From Pseudanabaena sp. Salubria-1 (GTDB lineage Bacteria > Cyanobacteriota > Cyanobacteriia > Pseudanabaenales > Pseudanabaenaceae): DNA of 64,000 nt. The DNA lies in the NCBI GenBank assembly GCA_023336205.1, contig JALQCR010000005.1, positions 1 to 64,000 on the forward strand. The letters run 5' to 3'. A program made the position numbers and the translations under genes. Positions 9,156-19,500 of the stretch are shown here, one piece after another. How positions within the stretch are numbered: position 1 is the stretch's first letter; every line of letters starts with the position of its first letter. The notes under the pieces are model-generated. The model was given only the letters and a program-made list of their open reading frames with translations. It did not search any database and was not told where the DNA came from.

Positions 9156-9223
9156 CCCAAACCCAAAGTGTGAGTCGCCCACTACGCGGGCGACTCACAC
9201 TTTGGGTTTGGGCGCAAAGCGCT
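9156..9223. terminator. 25-bp palindrome plus CGCAAAGCGCT tail
   Basis: Perfect 25-bp arms (9156-9180, 9188-9212) stand between the peptidase and serS, followed by a short second hairpin CGCAAAGCGCT. The same tail follows palindromes at 11518 and, in variant form, at 42495, 52430 and 63598, so this is a repeat family as well as a likely terminator. Confidence 0.7.
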
Positions 9224-9262
9224 GTATGATGCTTTAAATGCGTTTAGGTTAAATAAAAGTCC

Positions 9263-10537
9263 GTGTTAGACATTAAGCTCGTGCGATCGCAGCCCGAACA
9301 GGTGCAAGCTCGCCTCAATAGTCGAGGGAAAGGTTACGACATTAGTAGATTGGTCGAACTAGAGCAGGAAGTCCGTGCACTTGAAACTCAGCGATCGCAT
9401 TTGCAAGCCGAAAGCAATGACATCGGTAAGCAAGTTGGTCTCAAGATGAAATCTGGTGCGCCAGAATCAGAAATCCAAGCGTTAAAAGCGCGATCGCCTG
9501 AAGTCAAACAACTGCTGGCGGAACTAGAACCTAAGGAAAGGGCGCTCCGAGAAGAAAGCAATGCCATTTTGATGACGTTGCCAAATTTGCCTAGCGAAAC
9601 AACTCCCATTGGCGCGAATGAAACCGAAAATGTCGAAGTGCGACATTGGGGGGATGAATATAAAAGCGATCGCACTGATATTTTGCCTCATTGGGAAATC
9701 GGCGAAAAACTAGGCATTCTCAACTTTGAACGCGCTGTCAAAATTGCTCAAGCTCGTTTTGTTAACTTAATCGGAGCAGGAGCAGCCCTCGAACGCGCTC
9801 TCATTCAGTTTATGCTGAATACCCATACTGCTAATGGTTATGTCGAAGTTGCACCGCCGCTATTGGTGAATACGGGAAGTATGACGGGCACTGGGCAATT
9901 ACCAAAGTTTGCCGATGATTCATTTAAATGTGTTGACGATGATCTATGGCTGATTCCTACTGCTGAAGTGCCTGTTACGAACTTATATCGTGATGAAATC
10001 TTTGATGGTGAGAACCTACCAGTTCATCATTGTGCCTATACACCTTGTTTTCGGCGGGAAGCAGGTAGTTATGGGCGCGACACTAGAGGCTTAATCCGTT
10101 TACACCAGTTCAATAAGGTCGAACTCGTAAAATTTGTTCTTCCCGAAGACTCGGCTGAGGAGCATGAAAAACTAGTGCGCGATGCTGAATCGATTTTGCA
10201 AGCTTTAAAACTTCCCTATCGTGTCGTTGAACTTTGTACAGGTGATATCGGCTTCAGTGCTGCTAAATGCTATGACCTCGAAGTTTGGTTGCCGACTGCA
10301 AATACCTATCGCGAAATTTCTAGCTGCTCGAATTTCCATGATTTTCAAGCTCGTCGAGCAAATATTCGCTTTAAGAGTAAGGGCAAGAAGGGCACTGAGT
10401 TTTTGCATACTCTCAATGGCTCTGGTTTAGCCGTTGGACGCACCATGTCCGCCATTCTCGAAAACTATCAGCAACCTGACGGACGTATCTTGATTCCTGA
10501 AGTACTGCAACCTCTGATGAACAGAGAATATCTTTAA
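9263..10537 (+). CDS. serS: Seryl-tRNA synthetase
   Basis: This 424-residue class II synthetase charges tRNA-Ser with serine in the cytoplasm. The N-terminal coiled-coil arm that grips the tRNA spans about residues 25-105. The catalytic domain shows motif 2 with [20 protein letters not shown] and QFNKVE, and motif 3 in [20 protein letters not shown]. The serine pocket region [14 protein letters not shown] is present. The start is a GTG at 9263 ([14 protein letters not shown]), matching the conserved beginning MLDIKLLR of this enzyme; no ATG nearby would preserve that start. Full length and intact. Confidence 0.97.
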   Translation: MLDIKLVRSQPEQVQARLNSRGKGYDISRLVELEQEVRALETQRSHLQAESNDIGKQVGLKMKSGAPESEIQALKARSPEVKQLLAELEPKERALREESNAILMTLPNLPSETTPIGANETENVEVRHWGDEYKSDRTDILPHWEIGEKLGILNFERAVKIAQARFVNLIGAGAALERALIQFMLNTHTANGYVEVAPPLLVNTGSMTGTGQLPKFADDSFKCVDDDLWLIPTAEVPVTNLYRDEIFDGENLPVHHCAYTPCFRREAGSYGRDTRGLIRLHQFNKVELVKFVLPEDSAEEHEKLVRDAESILQALKLPYRVVELCTGDIGFSAAKCYDLEVWLPTANTYREISSCSNFHDFQARRANIRFKSKGKKGTEFLHTLNGSGLAVGRTMSAILENYQQPDGRILIPEVLQPLMNREYL

Positions 10538-10567
10538 ATGGAAGTACGCCAAGCGTACTTCCATTTA
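10535..10567. terminator. 15-bp hairpin with CAA loop after serS
   Basis: Arms 10535-10549 and 10553-10567 are perfect and overlap the serS stop codon. The loop is GC-CAA-GC. It abuts the left end of MITE-A. Confidence 0.65.
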
Positions 10568-10723
10568 AGAACCCATTTAAGAATTATATGATACTTGGAA
10601 TTTCGTTTAAAGCTCTAGGTGTCTAGCCCCCTAAATCCCCCAATTCTGGGGGACTTAAATATGGTTCCCCCCAGAATTGGGGGGCTAGGGGGGCAAAAAC
10701 TACAATTCTTAAATGGGTTCTAA
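10566..10723. mobile_element. MITE-A copy (about 158 bp)
   Basis: The terminal inverted repeats TAAGAACCCATTTAAGAATT and AATTCTTAAATGGGTTCTAA enclose the core CTAGCCCCCTAAATCCCCC facing its inverse. It codes for nothing and is a non-autonomous element by structure. Copies are at 3889, 19588 and about 41446, with the core alone at 36325. Confidence 0.75.
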
Positions 10724-10770
10724 AGCACGCAAAGCGAGCTTGTTTAAAAAATATAGCGCGAGGCGCAACC

Positions 10771-11454
10771 ATGGCTACGATTCACAAACTGCATCCTGAC
10801 AATCCACAACCACGCGCGATCGCCCAAATTGTAGCTGCTTTACGCGATGGCGCGATCATGCTCTATCCTACGGATACTGTCTATGCGATCGGTTGTGATC
10901 TGATGTCAAAGTCGGGTATAGAAAGTGTGCGTAAGCTCAAGCAGATGTCGAATGATAAGCCGCTTACATTTTTATGCTCATCGCTATCGAATATTTCTGA
11001 ATATGCGATCGTCTCTAATGCGAACTATCGAACCATGAAGAGTCTTGTGCCAGGTCCTTTTACATTCATCTTGCCAGCTACTAAGCTTGTGCCAAAATTG
11101 GTGCTAAATCCCAAGCGTAAAACTACAGGGATTCGAGTTCCCGATCATGGGGTATCACAGACGCTTATTGAAGCGCTTGGAAATCCGATCATTTCTACTT
11201 CTGCAAATCAGTCGAAAGCAAATCTTGATGATGAAGATTTCATGCCTCAACCCAAGAATGGCAAACAGGGAAAACAGTATAATGTTTGTGAATTACCTAA
11301 AATAGAACTCTTTGACCACTTTTACAAATTAGTTGATTTGATCATTGATGATGGTTCCGACCAGAATTTTGAAGTATCCACAATCATCGATTTAACCGAC
11401 GATCTCCATCCAGAGATCTTGCGCCAAGGCTTAGGAAAATTTGAACTTCCATAG
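10771..11454 (+). CDS. Sua5/YciO/YrdC-family protein (L-threonylcarbamoyladenylate synthase type)
   Basis: This 227-residue protein of the YrdC-like fold makes, or is related to enzymes that make, threonylcarbamoyl-AMP for the t6A modification of tRNA. Characteristic stretches are IMLYPTDTVYAIGCDL near residue 30, the lysine-rich KLKQMSNDKPLTFLCSSL, VPGPFTFILPAT, and the substrate-loop region GIRVPDH...NPIISTSANQS. The length and the modified N-terminal KR-type motif fit the YciO branch better than full Sua5, so it may be a paralog rather than the essential t6A enzyme. It has no signal peptide. Confidence 0.85.
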   Translation: MATIHKLHPDNPQPRAIAQIVAALRDGAIMLYPTDTVYAIGCDLMSKSGIESVRKLKQMSNDKPLTFLCSSLSNISEYAIVSNANYRTMKSLVPGPFTFILPATKLVPKLVLNPKRKTTGIRVPDHGVSQTLIEALGNPIISTSANQSKANLDDEDFMPQPKNGKQGKQYNVCELPKIELFDHFYKLVDLIIDDGSDQNFEVSTIIDLTDDLHPEILRQGLGKFELP

Positions 11455-11460
11455 ATTGAT

Positions 11461-11499
11461 ACCAAGACACAAAATGGCGTAGCCATTTTGTGTCTTGGT
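11461..11499. terminator. 18-bp hairpin, GC-GTA-GC loop
   Basis: Perfect arms 11461-11478 and 11482-11499 follow the YciO stop. The sequence ACACAAAATGGC matches the third hairpin of repeat B at 3909-4011, so this may be a fragment of that element serving as terminator. Confidence 0.65.
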
Positions 11500-11517
11500 A
11501 TTACCGCAATTGCCGAT

Positions 11518-11597
11518 CAAAAGAAGAAAAGTTTTAAAAGCGCTGCTTCGCAACGCTTTTAAAACTTTTCTTCTTTTGGGTTTGAGCGCAAAGCGCT
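11518..11597. terminator. 25-bp palindrome with conserved tail, between convergent genes
   Basis: Arms 11518-11542 and 11554-11578 are perfect. The tail GGTTTGAGCGCAAAGCGCT runs up to the stop codon of the kinase at 11598. It can terminate both the YciO gene and the kinase gene, which converge here. Confidence 0.7.
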
Positions 11598-14500
11598 TTA
11601 GTTTCGTATTAGAAATTGTTGAATAGCATTAGCGAGTTGTTTCAATTTAATTGGTTTACTGAGATACTCATTAGCTCCTGCGTCCAGACATCTTTCACGA
11701 TCGCCTTCCATCGCCAGTGCAGTTAAAGCAATGATGGGAATACTTGTCAAATCAGGATCGAGGCGAATTTGTTTGGTTGCTTCTAGTCCATCCATTGTTG
11801 GCATTTGAGTATCCATGATGATGATATCTGGAGAATTTGCCTTAGCCATAGCAACAGCTTCTTCCCCATCTCTGGCGATGATGACACGATAATTAAGTGC
11901 GGTCAAATAGGAACTGAAGGTGTGGATATTCGCCTCATTGTCTTCTGCTAACAAAATAAGCGGCGCATTGTCAGGATTTACGCTCAGTGAAGATAAGGTT
12001 GGAGAAATTGATGCAGATGCGATCGCGTCAGATGTCGTTATTTCATAGGGGAGGGCAACTGTAAAGCGACTGCCTTGCCCGACTTCACTTTCGGCTATAA
12101 CTTGACCTCCATGAAGTTCAACAATCTGCTTAACAAGGGCTAGTCCTAAACCAGTACCTTCGTACTGACGGTTAAGGGCGCTATCCACCTGTACAAAGGG
12201 CTGGAAGAGTAACCGCAAATCTTTGGAGGCAATCCCAATGCCAGTATCTACTACTTGAAATACGATCATCCACGAATTCGTGTTTTGGAGTCGTTGAGGA
12301 ATTATCGCTTTTCCTTGCCATGTATTGCCGATACCAATAGCAACTAGCAGACTTACTTTTCCTCCAGATGGAGTAAACTTAACAGAATTTGTAAGCAGGT
12401 TGATCAACACCTGTTTAATGCGGCGCTCATCGATATTGATATTATTTATATGTGGAGGAATATGGCTATCGATTTGCACGTTCTTTTGAAATGCTTGCTG
12501 ATTGATGAAAACTAGACTAGTATCACAAAGACTTTTGACTGAAACTGCTTCAATATCTAGTGTCATCATCCCCGATGACACTTTTGATAGATCGAGAATA
12601 TCGTTAATCAGTGATAGCAGATGTTCGCCGCTGGATTCTACTGTAGCGATCGCCTTTAATTGCTTTTCGTTTAGTGAGCCTAAAATCTCTTCGAGAAGAG
12701 ATTCTGATAGTCCTAAGATCGCATTAAGTGGAGTACGAAGCTCATGGCTCATGTTGGCGAGAAATTCATCTTTGAGCTTGGTGGCGTGGAGAAGTTCTTG
12801 ATTAGCTAGTTTTAACCTGATTTCTGCTTGTTTGCGATCGCTAATATCGTTTAATGTGCCAATATAACCTTTAAAAACACCATCTTCATCCAGTACAGGT
12901 ACGGCTTGGCAATAGTAACAGCAAATAGTTCCATCTGGTCTGATGCATCTTCCTTCATTTTGATAATAGACTTGTTGCTCGATAGCTTGAGTCCATTGTT
13001 GATGGATCTGTTCCCGATCATCGGGATGAATGGTCTGAAGCCATCCATAACCTAGAGCTATACTGGATTCTTGCCCTGTAATTTGAGTCCAAAACTCATT
13101 GACGTAGGTGCATTCGTTATTTTGATTGATTTGGAAAATTGCTACAGGAGCTGTTGCCGCTAGATTCGCAAACCGTTGTTCGCTCTTTCTGAGACTTTCT
13201 TCAGCAAGCTTGCGATCGCTAATATTATTAGAGCAACCAATCAAGAAAGCGGGTTTTCCCTGTGCATCCCGAACAAGCGAAAGACGCAAGCCTATATAAA
13301 TTATTTTTCCAGATTTTGTCCGATTCCGTAGTTCAACTTCATGATTTTCCTTTTCTAATGGCGGTCGAAAAACTGTGGCTTCTAGAAGAGGCAAATCTTC
13401 ATTTAGGTAAAGCATACTAACGTTCTTCCCGATCGCTTCATTTTGCTCGTATTCATAGAGTTTCTCAGCCCCAATGTTCCAAGTTAGGATCGTGCCATCC
13501 AAAGTAGTAGAGATTACCGAATCATGAGTCTGCTCCAGCATTTGCGATTGCAATTTTATGGCTTGAGTGCGTTCTATGACTTTTGCTTCTAGAGTTTGAT
13601 TGAGTTGGAGCAGTTCTTCCTCGGCTCGTTTGCGATCGCTGATATTACGGACTATCCATAGTAGTTGAATGCTATTTGAATCAGCAGTAATATTTCTAGT
13701 TGCGATAATTTCAGCAGGAAAAGGCTTTCCCTGAAGTGGAACTATGGTGAATTCTTCAGCTGCTTCTAACTTGTTCTGAGATAGTAGAGAATTGAGGTGT
13801 TTATAGAAAAATTCCAAATGATAAGAGTCAATAAAGCTAGCAAGGAGTTGCCCTAAAATAGCCTCATGATCAATCGCAAGCAAACTTAAGATTGTTTGAT
13901 TTGCTTCAATTATCCTTCCCGATGTATCTGTCACCAGATAACCATTAGGCGCAAAGTTAAATAAATTTTGGTAGCGGATCTGTTCGTAATCTAGTTGTCG
14001 ATGCTGAGTGACTAAATCTTCAGTAGAGACCCTCAATTCTTCCACAGTGCATTGTAAGTCTTCAGTTGTGCTTTCTAGGAAATCATTGCGTTCTTCTAGA
14101 TCTGCTTGATACTTTAGGAGCAAGTTCTCAAATCGTTTACGTTCTACTAAATCGGCTTGAACTTTTTGATAAGCGATCGCTTGCTGAATAGAAATAGAGA
14201 GTTGCACCGCTAGCTGCTGAAGAAGCTGAATATCTGTCTCTAGCCAAATCCTTGGAGCCGCGCATTGATGCAAAATTAGCAAGCCCCATAAAGTTTCCTG
14301 TCCTACATCTGGCAACAGAATCGGTACTACCAGATTAGCGCGTACTTGAAATCTTTCAAGCAGGTGAATATGGCACGCTGTCAAATTAGCAGCATAAATA
14401 TCATTGGCAACGAAAATCCTGCCCTCGCAATATGCACCACCAAGATTTTCTCGAAAGCACGTATCTTCAACATGTACATTTAAGCAAGGTTGCCAAGGTG

Positions 14501-15134
14501 AGACAATATCTTCGGCAACAATTTTGCCACTCATATCTGCTGGGTTGAATTTATAAATAGTGGCGCGATCGGCTTTTATAAATTGACGTACCTCTTTAAC
14601 AATTGCATTCGAGATATCATCTAAGTCCGTAAATTCGCGAATCCGTAGTGCGATCGCGGCGATTAATATTTGCTGTTGTTGCGATCTCTGTAGTTGAGCC
14701 TTGAGCCAACTTTCTTGCAGCACTTGCTTAACCGCAGTAGAGAGCGATTTTGCCGTCAAATCTCCTTTTACCAAATAGTCGGTAGCCCCTAATTTAATGG
14801 CTTGCAAAGCCTTTTTCTCATCTCCAGACCCTGTCAACACAATCACAGGAACATTTTCCCATGAGCGATCTACATTAATTGCTTCTAGAAAGCCCAAGCC
14901 ATTGCCATCAGGCAAATTTAGATCAAGCAGTATAATATCGGGCTTCTGCGATCGCCATAGTTCTAAACCTTCTTCTAGGGTTGCCGCTTCGATAATGCGA
15001 TAAGTTTTCTCTGAGTCTGATTGTAAATAACGCGAGTAAGTTAGGCGATCGCTGTCAGCATCATCTACGATAAGAATGCTTATATGTGTCTCAAATAGCT
15101 GAGATACAATAGGATAAGGCTGTGAGTTGACCAT
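11598..15134 (-). CDS. Hybrid histidine kinase with DXCF-type cyanobacteriochrome GAF
   Basis: This protein has 1178 residues. A receiver domain (about 18-135, phospho-acceptor D71 in LLDLNLPDG) comes first, then a GAF domain (about 165-320), a coiled coil and three PAS domains (about 385-500, 525-645, 655-770). A HisKA domain follows with H797 in MSHELRTPLN, then an HATPase with N-box INLLTNSVKFTPSGG and VDTGIGI. A second receiver ends the protein (about 1040-1175, IIIMDTQMPTMDG). The GAF domain has both cysteines of DXCF cyanobacteriochromes: D224-T-C226-F227 and C254-H255 in LTACHIHLLERFQVRANLVVP. It should bind a bilin and sense light, probably in the blue/green range. There is no membrane segment. 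It is the downstream gene of what was a two-gene operon with the kinase at 16482, now separated by an IS4-type element. Confidence 0.9.
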   Translation of the reverse strand: MVNSQPYPIVSQLFETHISILIVDDADSDRLTYSRYLQSDSEKTYRIIEAATLEEGLELWRSQKPDIILLDLNLPDGNGLGFLEAINVDRSWENVPVIVLTGSGDEKKALQAIKLGATDYLVKGDLTAKSLSTAVKQVLQESWLKAQLQRSQQQQILIAAIALRIREFTDLDDISNAIVKEVRQFIKADRATIYKFNPADMSGKIVAEDIVSPWQPCLNVHVEDTCFRENLGGAYCEGRIFVANDIYAANLTACHIHLLERFQVRANLVVPILLPDVGQETLWGLLILHQCAAPRIWLETDIQLLQQLAVQLSISIQQAIAYQKVQADLVERKRFENLLLKYQADLEERNDFLESTTEDLQCTVEELRVSTEDLVTQHRQLDYEQIRYQNLFNFAPNGYLVTDTSGRIIEANQTILSLLAIDHEAILGQLLASFIDSYHLEFFYKHLNSLLSQNKLEAAEEFTIVPLQGKPFPAEIIATRNITADSNSIQLLWIVRNISDRKRAEEELLQLNQTLEAKVIERTQAIKLQSQMLEQTHDSVISTTLDGTILTWNIGAEKLYEYEQNEAIGKNVSMLYLNEDLPLLEATVFRPPLEKENHEVELRNRTKSGKIIYIGLRLSLVRDAQGKPAFLIGCSNNISDRKLAEESLRKSEQRFANLAATAPVAIFQINQNNECTYVNEFWTQITGQESSIALGYGWLQTIHPDDREQIHQQWTQAIEQQVYYQNEGRCIRPDGTICCYYCQAVPVLDEDGVFKGYIGTLNDISDRKQAEIRLKLANQELLHATKLKDEFLANMSHELRTPLNAILGLSESLLEEILGSLNEKQLKAIATVESSGEHLLSLINDILDLSKVSSGMMTLDIEAVSVKSLCDTSLVFINQQAFQKNVQIDSHIPPHINNINIDERRIKQVLINLLTNSVKFTPSGGKVSLLVAIGIGNTWQGKAIIPQRLQNTNSWMIVFQVVDTGIGIASKDLRLLFQPFVQVDSALNRQYEGTGLGLALVKQIVELHGGQVIAESEVGQGSRFTVALPYEITTSDAIASASISPTLSSLSVNPDNAPLILLAEDNEANIHTFSSYLTALNYRVIIARDGEEAVAMAKANSPDIIIMDTQMPTMDGLEATKQIRLDPDLTSIPIIALTALAMEGDRERCLDAGANEYLSKPIKLKQLANAIQQFLIRN

Positions 15135-15229
15135 AACTAAGTAAGATTATAATTTGTTCTTAAATCGTTAAAGCCTAACTGCAACATCAATTATCAAGAT
15201 GGGACAGTTTGAAGTCTTGAGTTTGAAGT

Positions 15230-16531
15230 CCTTAGTGGTGCAGAAAAATCTGAAAAGCGTTGCTAGGCATAGAATCTCATCATGAGACAAGAGGCAAAAA
15301 GGGGCAAGAGATGAGATACTCAAGTTCCTCAACAAAAGATCTTATACAAATGACCCACCTATATCTTCAGCTACAAGAACAACTGCGTCAATGGCTCAAG
15401 CCAAAAGATAAGCGACATCTCCAAGGATTTGCGGAGGCAGTAGCCGCGATATTGCAATCAGGAAGGGCAAGTCTGAGTCATTGGTTGCCCTATTTGAGCC
15501 ATCGAGAGTGCCAAGCCAGAAGTCAGATGGAAAGACTAAGCTACTTTGTGCATAATCCACATATCATCGCCGAGAGATTCTATAACCCATTGGTGAAGCA
15601 CTTTCTCCAAGCATTTGCAGGAGAATCGTTGGAACTAGCCTTAGACACAAGTATGCTGTGGGATAAATTCTGTCTTATAGAAGTATGCTTGATTTGGGGA
15701 GGGAGGTCGATTACTCTAGCTCAAGTAGTACTAGAGCATGGCAGCGCTACAGTTGGCTTTGAACATTATCGTCCCGTCTTAGAACAAGTACGCTCTCTAT
15801 TGCCGCCACAAAGTACGGTGACCTTGCTTGCCGACCGAGGTTTTGAACATGGGGAATTAATCCGATGGTTACAGCAAAATCACTGGTCTTGGGCAATTCG
15901 CGCAAAGAGCGATCTGCTAGTGACTCTGCCAACAGGTACAACCAAGCGTGTTGAACAACTGATACCTCCCGCAGAGCAAGCTTATCTAGTTCCCGATGTC
16001 ACCGTACTCGGTGATGTTAATTGTCATTTAGCGACGGCTAACCTAGACATGGCTAACGGTTCATGGGCTGTCCTTAGCGATATTCCCCCTTCATTAAAGA
16101 CTTTTGCTCTCTATGGCAAACGCTTTGGCGGTATTGAACCTCATTTTAAGGATTACAAGTCGGCGGCTTTTAATGTGGTTAGCTCGCATCTCCGTGATGC
16201 TCAATCTCTTACCTGTTTGTTTATGCTCCTTGCCACGGCTAACCTGATTGCTGTAATTCTTGGCATAATGTTGGTGCGTTTGGGGCAAAGGGCGGCTATT
16301 GATTGGCACGATCATCGCGGCTTGAGTTTTCTGCAACTCGGTCTCCGTCAGCTTCACACCCTTCTTTACCAACAAAAACCTCTTCCTCTTTTGCAGATTT
16401 TCCCTAGAACTAATCCTCCCCCTGCCTGTGCTTCTATTGCCAAACGCGAAAAGTTAGATTTTCGTATCGAATTTGCTCGTATTACCATTGTCTCATCTTG
16501 AGACTCTCCTGAGTTTTCTGCACCACTAAGG
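15230..16531 (+). mobile_element. IS4-type insertion sequence (1302 bp)
   Basis: The ends carry inverted repeats beginning CCTTAGTGGTGCAGAAAA, 18 bp perfect. The element is flanked by the 8-bp direct repeat TTTGAAGT at 15222-15229 and 16532-16539. It inserted into the last codons of the upstream kinase gene, inside a short tandem repeat of TTTGAAGTCTTGAG. It is apparently complete. Confidence 0.9.
15311..16501 (+). CDS. IS4-family DDE transposase
   Basis: This transposase has about 396 residues, counted from the ATG at 15311, which follows the purine-rich GGGGCAAGAG. An in-frame TTG at 15260 is a less likely start. The catalytic aspartates lie in LELALDTSMLWDKF and TVTLLADRGFEHGEL. The glutamate lies in YGKRFGGIEPHFKDYKSA, matching the Y-x2-R...E-x6-K signature of the IS4 group. 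The reading frame is intact and its 3' end overlaps the altered end of the kinase gene on the other strand. Family-level subgroup cannot be set without ISfinder. Confidence 0.87.
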   Translation: MRYSSSSTKDLIQMTHLYLQLQEQLRQWLKPKDKRHLQGFAEAVAAILQSGRASLSHWLPYLSHRECQARSQMERLSYFVHNPHIIAERFYNPLVKHFLQAFAGESLELALDTSMLWDKFCLIEVCLIWGGRSITLAQVVLEHGSATVGFEHYRPVLEQVRSLLPPQSTVTLLADRGFEHGELIRWLQQNHWSWAIRAKSDLLVTLPTGTTKRVEQLIPPAEQAYLVPDVTVLGDVNCHLATANLDMANGSWAVLSDIPPSLKTFALYGKRFGGIEPHFKDYKSAAFNVVSSHLRDAQSLTCLFMLLATANLIAVILGIMLVRLGQRAAIDWHDHRGLSFLQLGLRQLHTLLYQQKPLPLLQIFPRTNPPPACASIAKREKLDFRIEFARITIVSS

Positions 16532-19500
16532 TTTGAAGTCTTGAGTTTAACAATCCTTGTATTGTAATGGCTAGCTGCTTCAATTTAATCGGTTTACTTA
16601 AATATTCATTAGCTCCTGCTTCCAAACATTTTTCGCGATCGCCTTTCATAGCTAGGGCTGTCAACGCAATAATCTGCACATTTACCAAGTTACTATCAAG
16701 ACGAATTTGTTTGATGGCTTCTATTCCATCAATTATTGGCATTTGAATATCGGTAATAATCACATCTGGTTGATGCTTCTTTGCAAGATCGATCAATGTT
16801 TGCCCATCCTTAGCTATGAGGAGTTGATAACCCATAGCTTTTAGGTAGCTAGAAAACGTCATGACATTTGCTTCGTTGTCTTCAGCTAGCAAGATTAAGA
16901 TATCTCCTAATTGTTTGGATTCTTGCGCAGATTCTATTTTGGGGTTGTGACTAGGCTCATATCTCTGGGAAGTAATGGCTTTTTTAAATGGCAGATTTAC
17001 GATAAATTGGCTACCTACTCCCAATTCACTGAGTAGTTCCACTTCTCCACCATGCAATTCGACAATGCGTTTTACTAGGGCTAGTCCCAAGCCAGTACCA
17101 ACATATTGACGATTTAAAGCACTATCAATTTGGATAAAGGGCTGGAATAACTTCTGGATATTCTCGGCGGAGATCCCGATACCCGTATCAATTACGGCAA
17201 TTCTTAGATAATTGGGCGCATCGTTCGAGAAAACATCAGCTTGGTCTGACGAAATTTGTGACACCTCTAGGGTAATATTGCCGCCTTCTGGGGTAAATTT
17301 GACAGCATTATTTAAAAGATTGATAAGCACTTGACGAATACGTCTCTCATCTAGCATTAGCTCGGGCAAATATGCAGGAATCCTATCAATTAGTTGAATG
17401 CGTTTGTTTAAAGCTTGCTGCTTCACAAAAGATAAACTGGATTTGCAGAGGGATTTTATGGATGTAGCGGTTAGCTCTAAGGTAACTTGTCCAGACTCAA
17501 TTTTGGCAACATCAAGAATGTCGTTGATCAAGGCTAAGAGATGGGTAGCGCTATTCTCAACAGTTTGTAATGATTGGTTTTGCCGTTCGTTGACTTCACC
17601 AAATATTTGATCTTTCAAGATCTCGGTCATGCCCAAAATAGAATTAAGTGGAGTCCGCAATTCATGACTCATATTCGCAAGAAATTCGTCCTTAAGTCTT
17701 GTCGCTCGACTTAGCTCATCATTAGATATGGCAAGTTTTTGATTACTATCAACTAGCTTTATTTCCGTCTGGTGGCGCTCATTCAGTTCTTGTTGTAATT
17801 GCTCAAATAGAGTTGCTTGCTGAATGGCGATCGCTAACTGATTAGCAATTTGTTGGATAAAATCAATCTCAACTCCTTGCCAAATACGAGTACTAGAACA
17901 TTGTTGAATACAGATCAATCCCCATAACCGGTCAGCATTAAGTAGGGGAATGACTAGATTAGCTTGGATCTGAAACTGAGCTAAAACCTTAATATGACAA
18001 TCAGTTAGCCCTGCATTATGAATGTCACTTATGTTCTGAATTTGCCCCTGTTGATATAAAGCCGCATATTGATCGCCAAAGCAATGATCGTGGATTTTGA
18101 TGGCGATCGCAGAATCAAAAGGAGGTAATACTGACTCGGAAACAAATTCACCGTCATTAAAGTGAGAGTCAGGATCAAATTTAAAAATGCCGACGCGATC
18201 GGCTACCAAAAACTCGCGAATTTCTGAAACCGCAGTATTAAATATGGTTTGCAGATCAAGGGTCTGTCTTATTTTTTTAGTGATTTCTAGTAGTAGTGAT
18301 TCGCGTTCAGCTTGTTGCTGGATTAACTTTTCCGCTTGTTTGCGATCGTCTATATCGGTGATTGTACCGATCGCTTTTAATACCTGACCGCGATCGTCTA
18401 GTACCGATTGCCCTCGTGACAAAAACCAATGTACATTACCATCAGCCTTGAGGAGACGGTGTTCACAAGCAAATTCAGGCGTTTTACCATTCAAATTGTC
18501 CTGTAAGTTGTCATAAAACAACTGTCGATCTTCACTATAAACGTTGTTTAACCAGATCTGAAACTGACTGGGGATTTGACAATGCTCATAGCCAAGCCAC
18601 TCTTGAATTCCCTGTTCTAAAACAAATTTGTCAGACTGAATATCCCATTCCCATACCCAGACTTTAGCGGCTTGAGTGGCAAGTTCATAGCGTTTAGCAA
18701 CCTCTATATATTTACGTTCCGCAATCTCTAGTTCCATTTGTTTGAATTCGTTTAATTGCCCAAATACTGAAGCTAATGTTGATCCTAAAAAGCCAATTTC
18801 ATTATCAGGAAAAGTCTTTAAATCCAAAGTTTTTTGTTGTTCATGATTGGCGATCGCTAGTTGAATCTCTGTTAACGGCGTAAGTATCAATCTGCTGATC
18901 AGCCAACCCATAAAAAGCAGAATCATACTGCCACTAACAGTCATCGCCAAAATCGTCAATAGAGCATTTTTTAAAGCTTCTTTTTCCAATTGTTGGAGAT
19001 CCATTACCGCGATCGTTACGCCTCGATATTTAGATGACATCGCTGGATCAGTCCGATCAAACAAAGCACTACTAAAGGGTAGAAATTGGACAATGACAGG
19101 TTTTCCATCTAGGACAGTAAGGATATTTATTGCTCGACCAGTACGAGAGGCTTGTTGAAAAGATGGATTTAAAGTAGGCTGAATATCACCATAGGAAGTA
19201 ATTGATCCGTTGATTTTTATCTTATGACTATGGGCAAGGACATATCCATTAGGGTCAACAATTGATATTTCTAGTACCGATGGCAAAGTAGCGTAATTTT
19301 GGACAATGCGCTCTAATAGGAAAGTCTCTTTATCTTCAAGCAATCCTTCCGTAGCAAATTCAATGCCTTGAGTAATTGTTTGGGCACGTTGCCGTACTTG
19401 CTGTTCTAAATTATGTCGCAGAGATAGGTAGGTAATTGATATAGCTATACTACCAACAGCTAATAGTGATAAACCAAAACCTATTAGTAACTGCTTTGAC

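Noticed and set aside
15260..15310. TTG start for the IS4-type transposase
   Set aside because: It adds 17 residues from the IS leader without a ribosome binding site; the ATG at 15311 follows a purine-rich GGGGCAAGAG.
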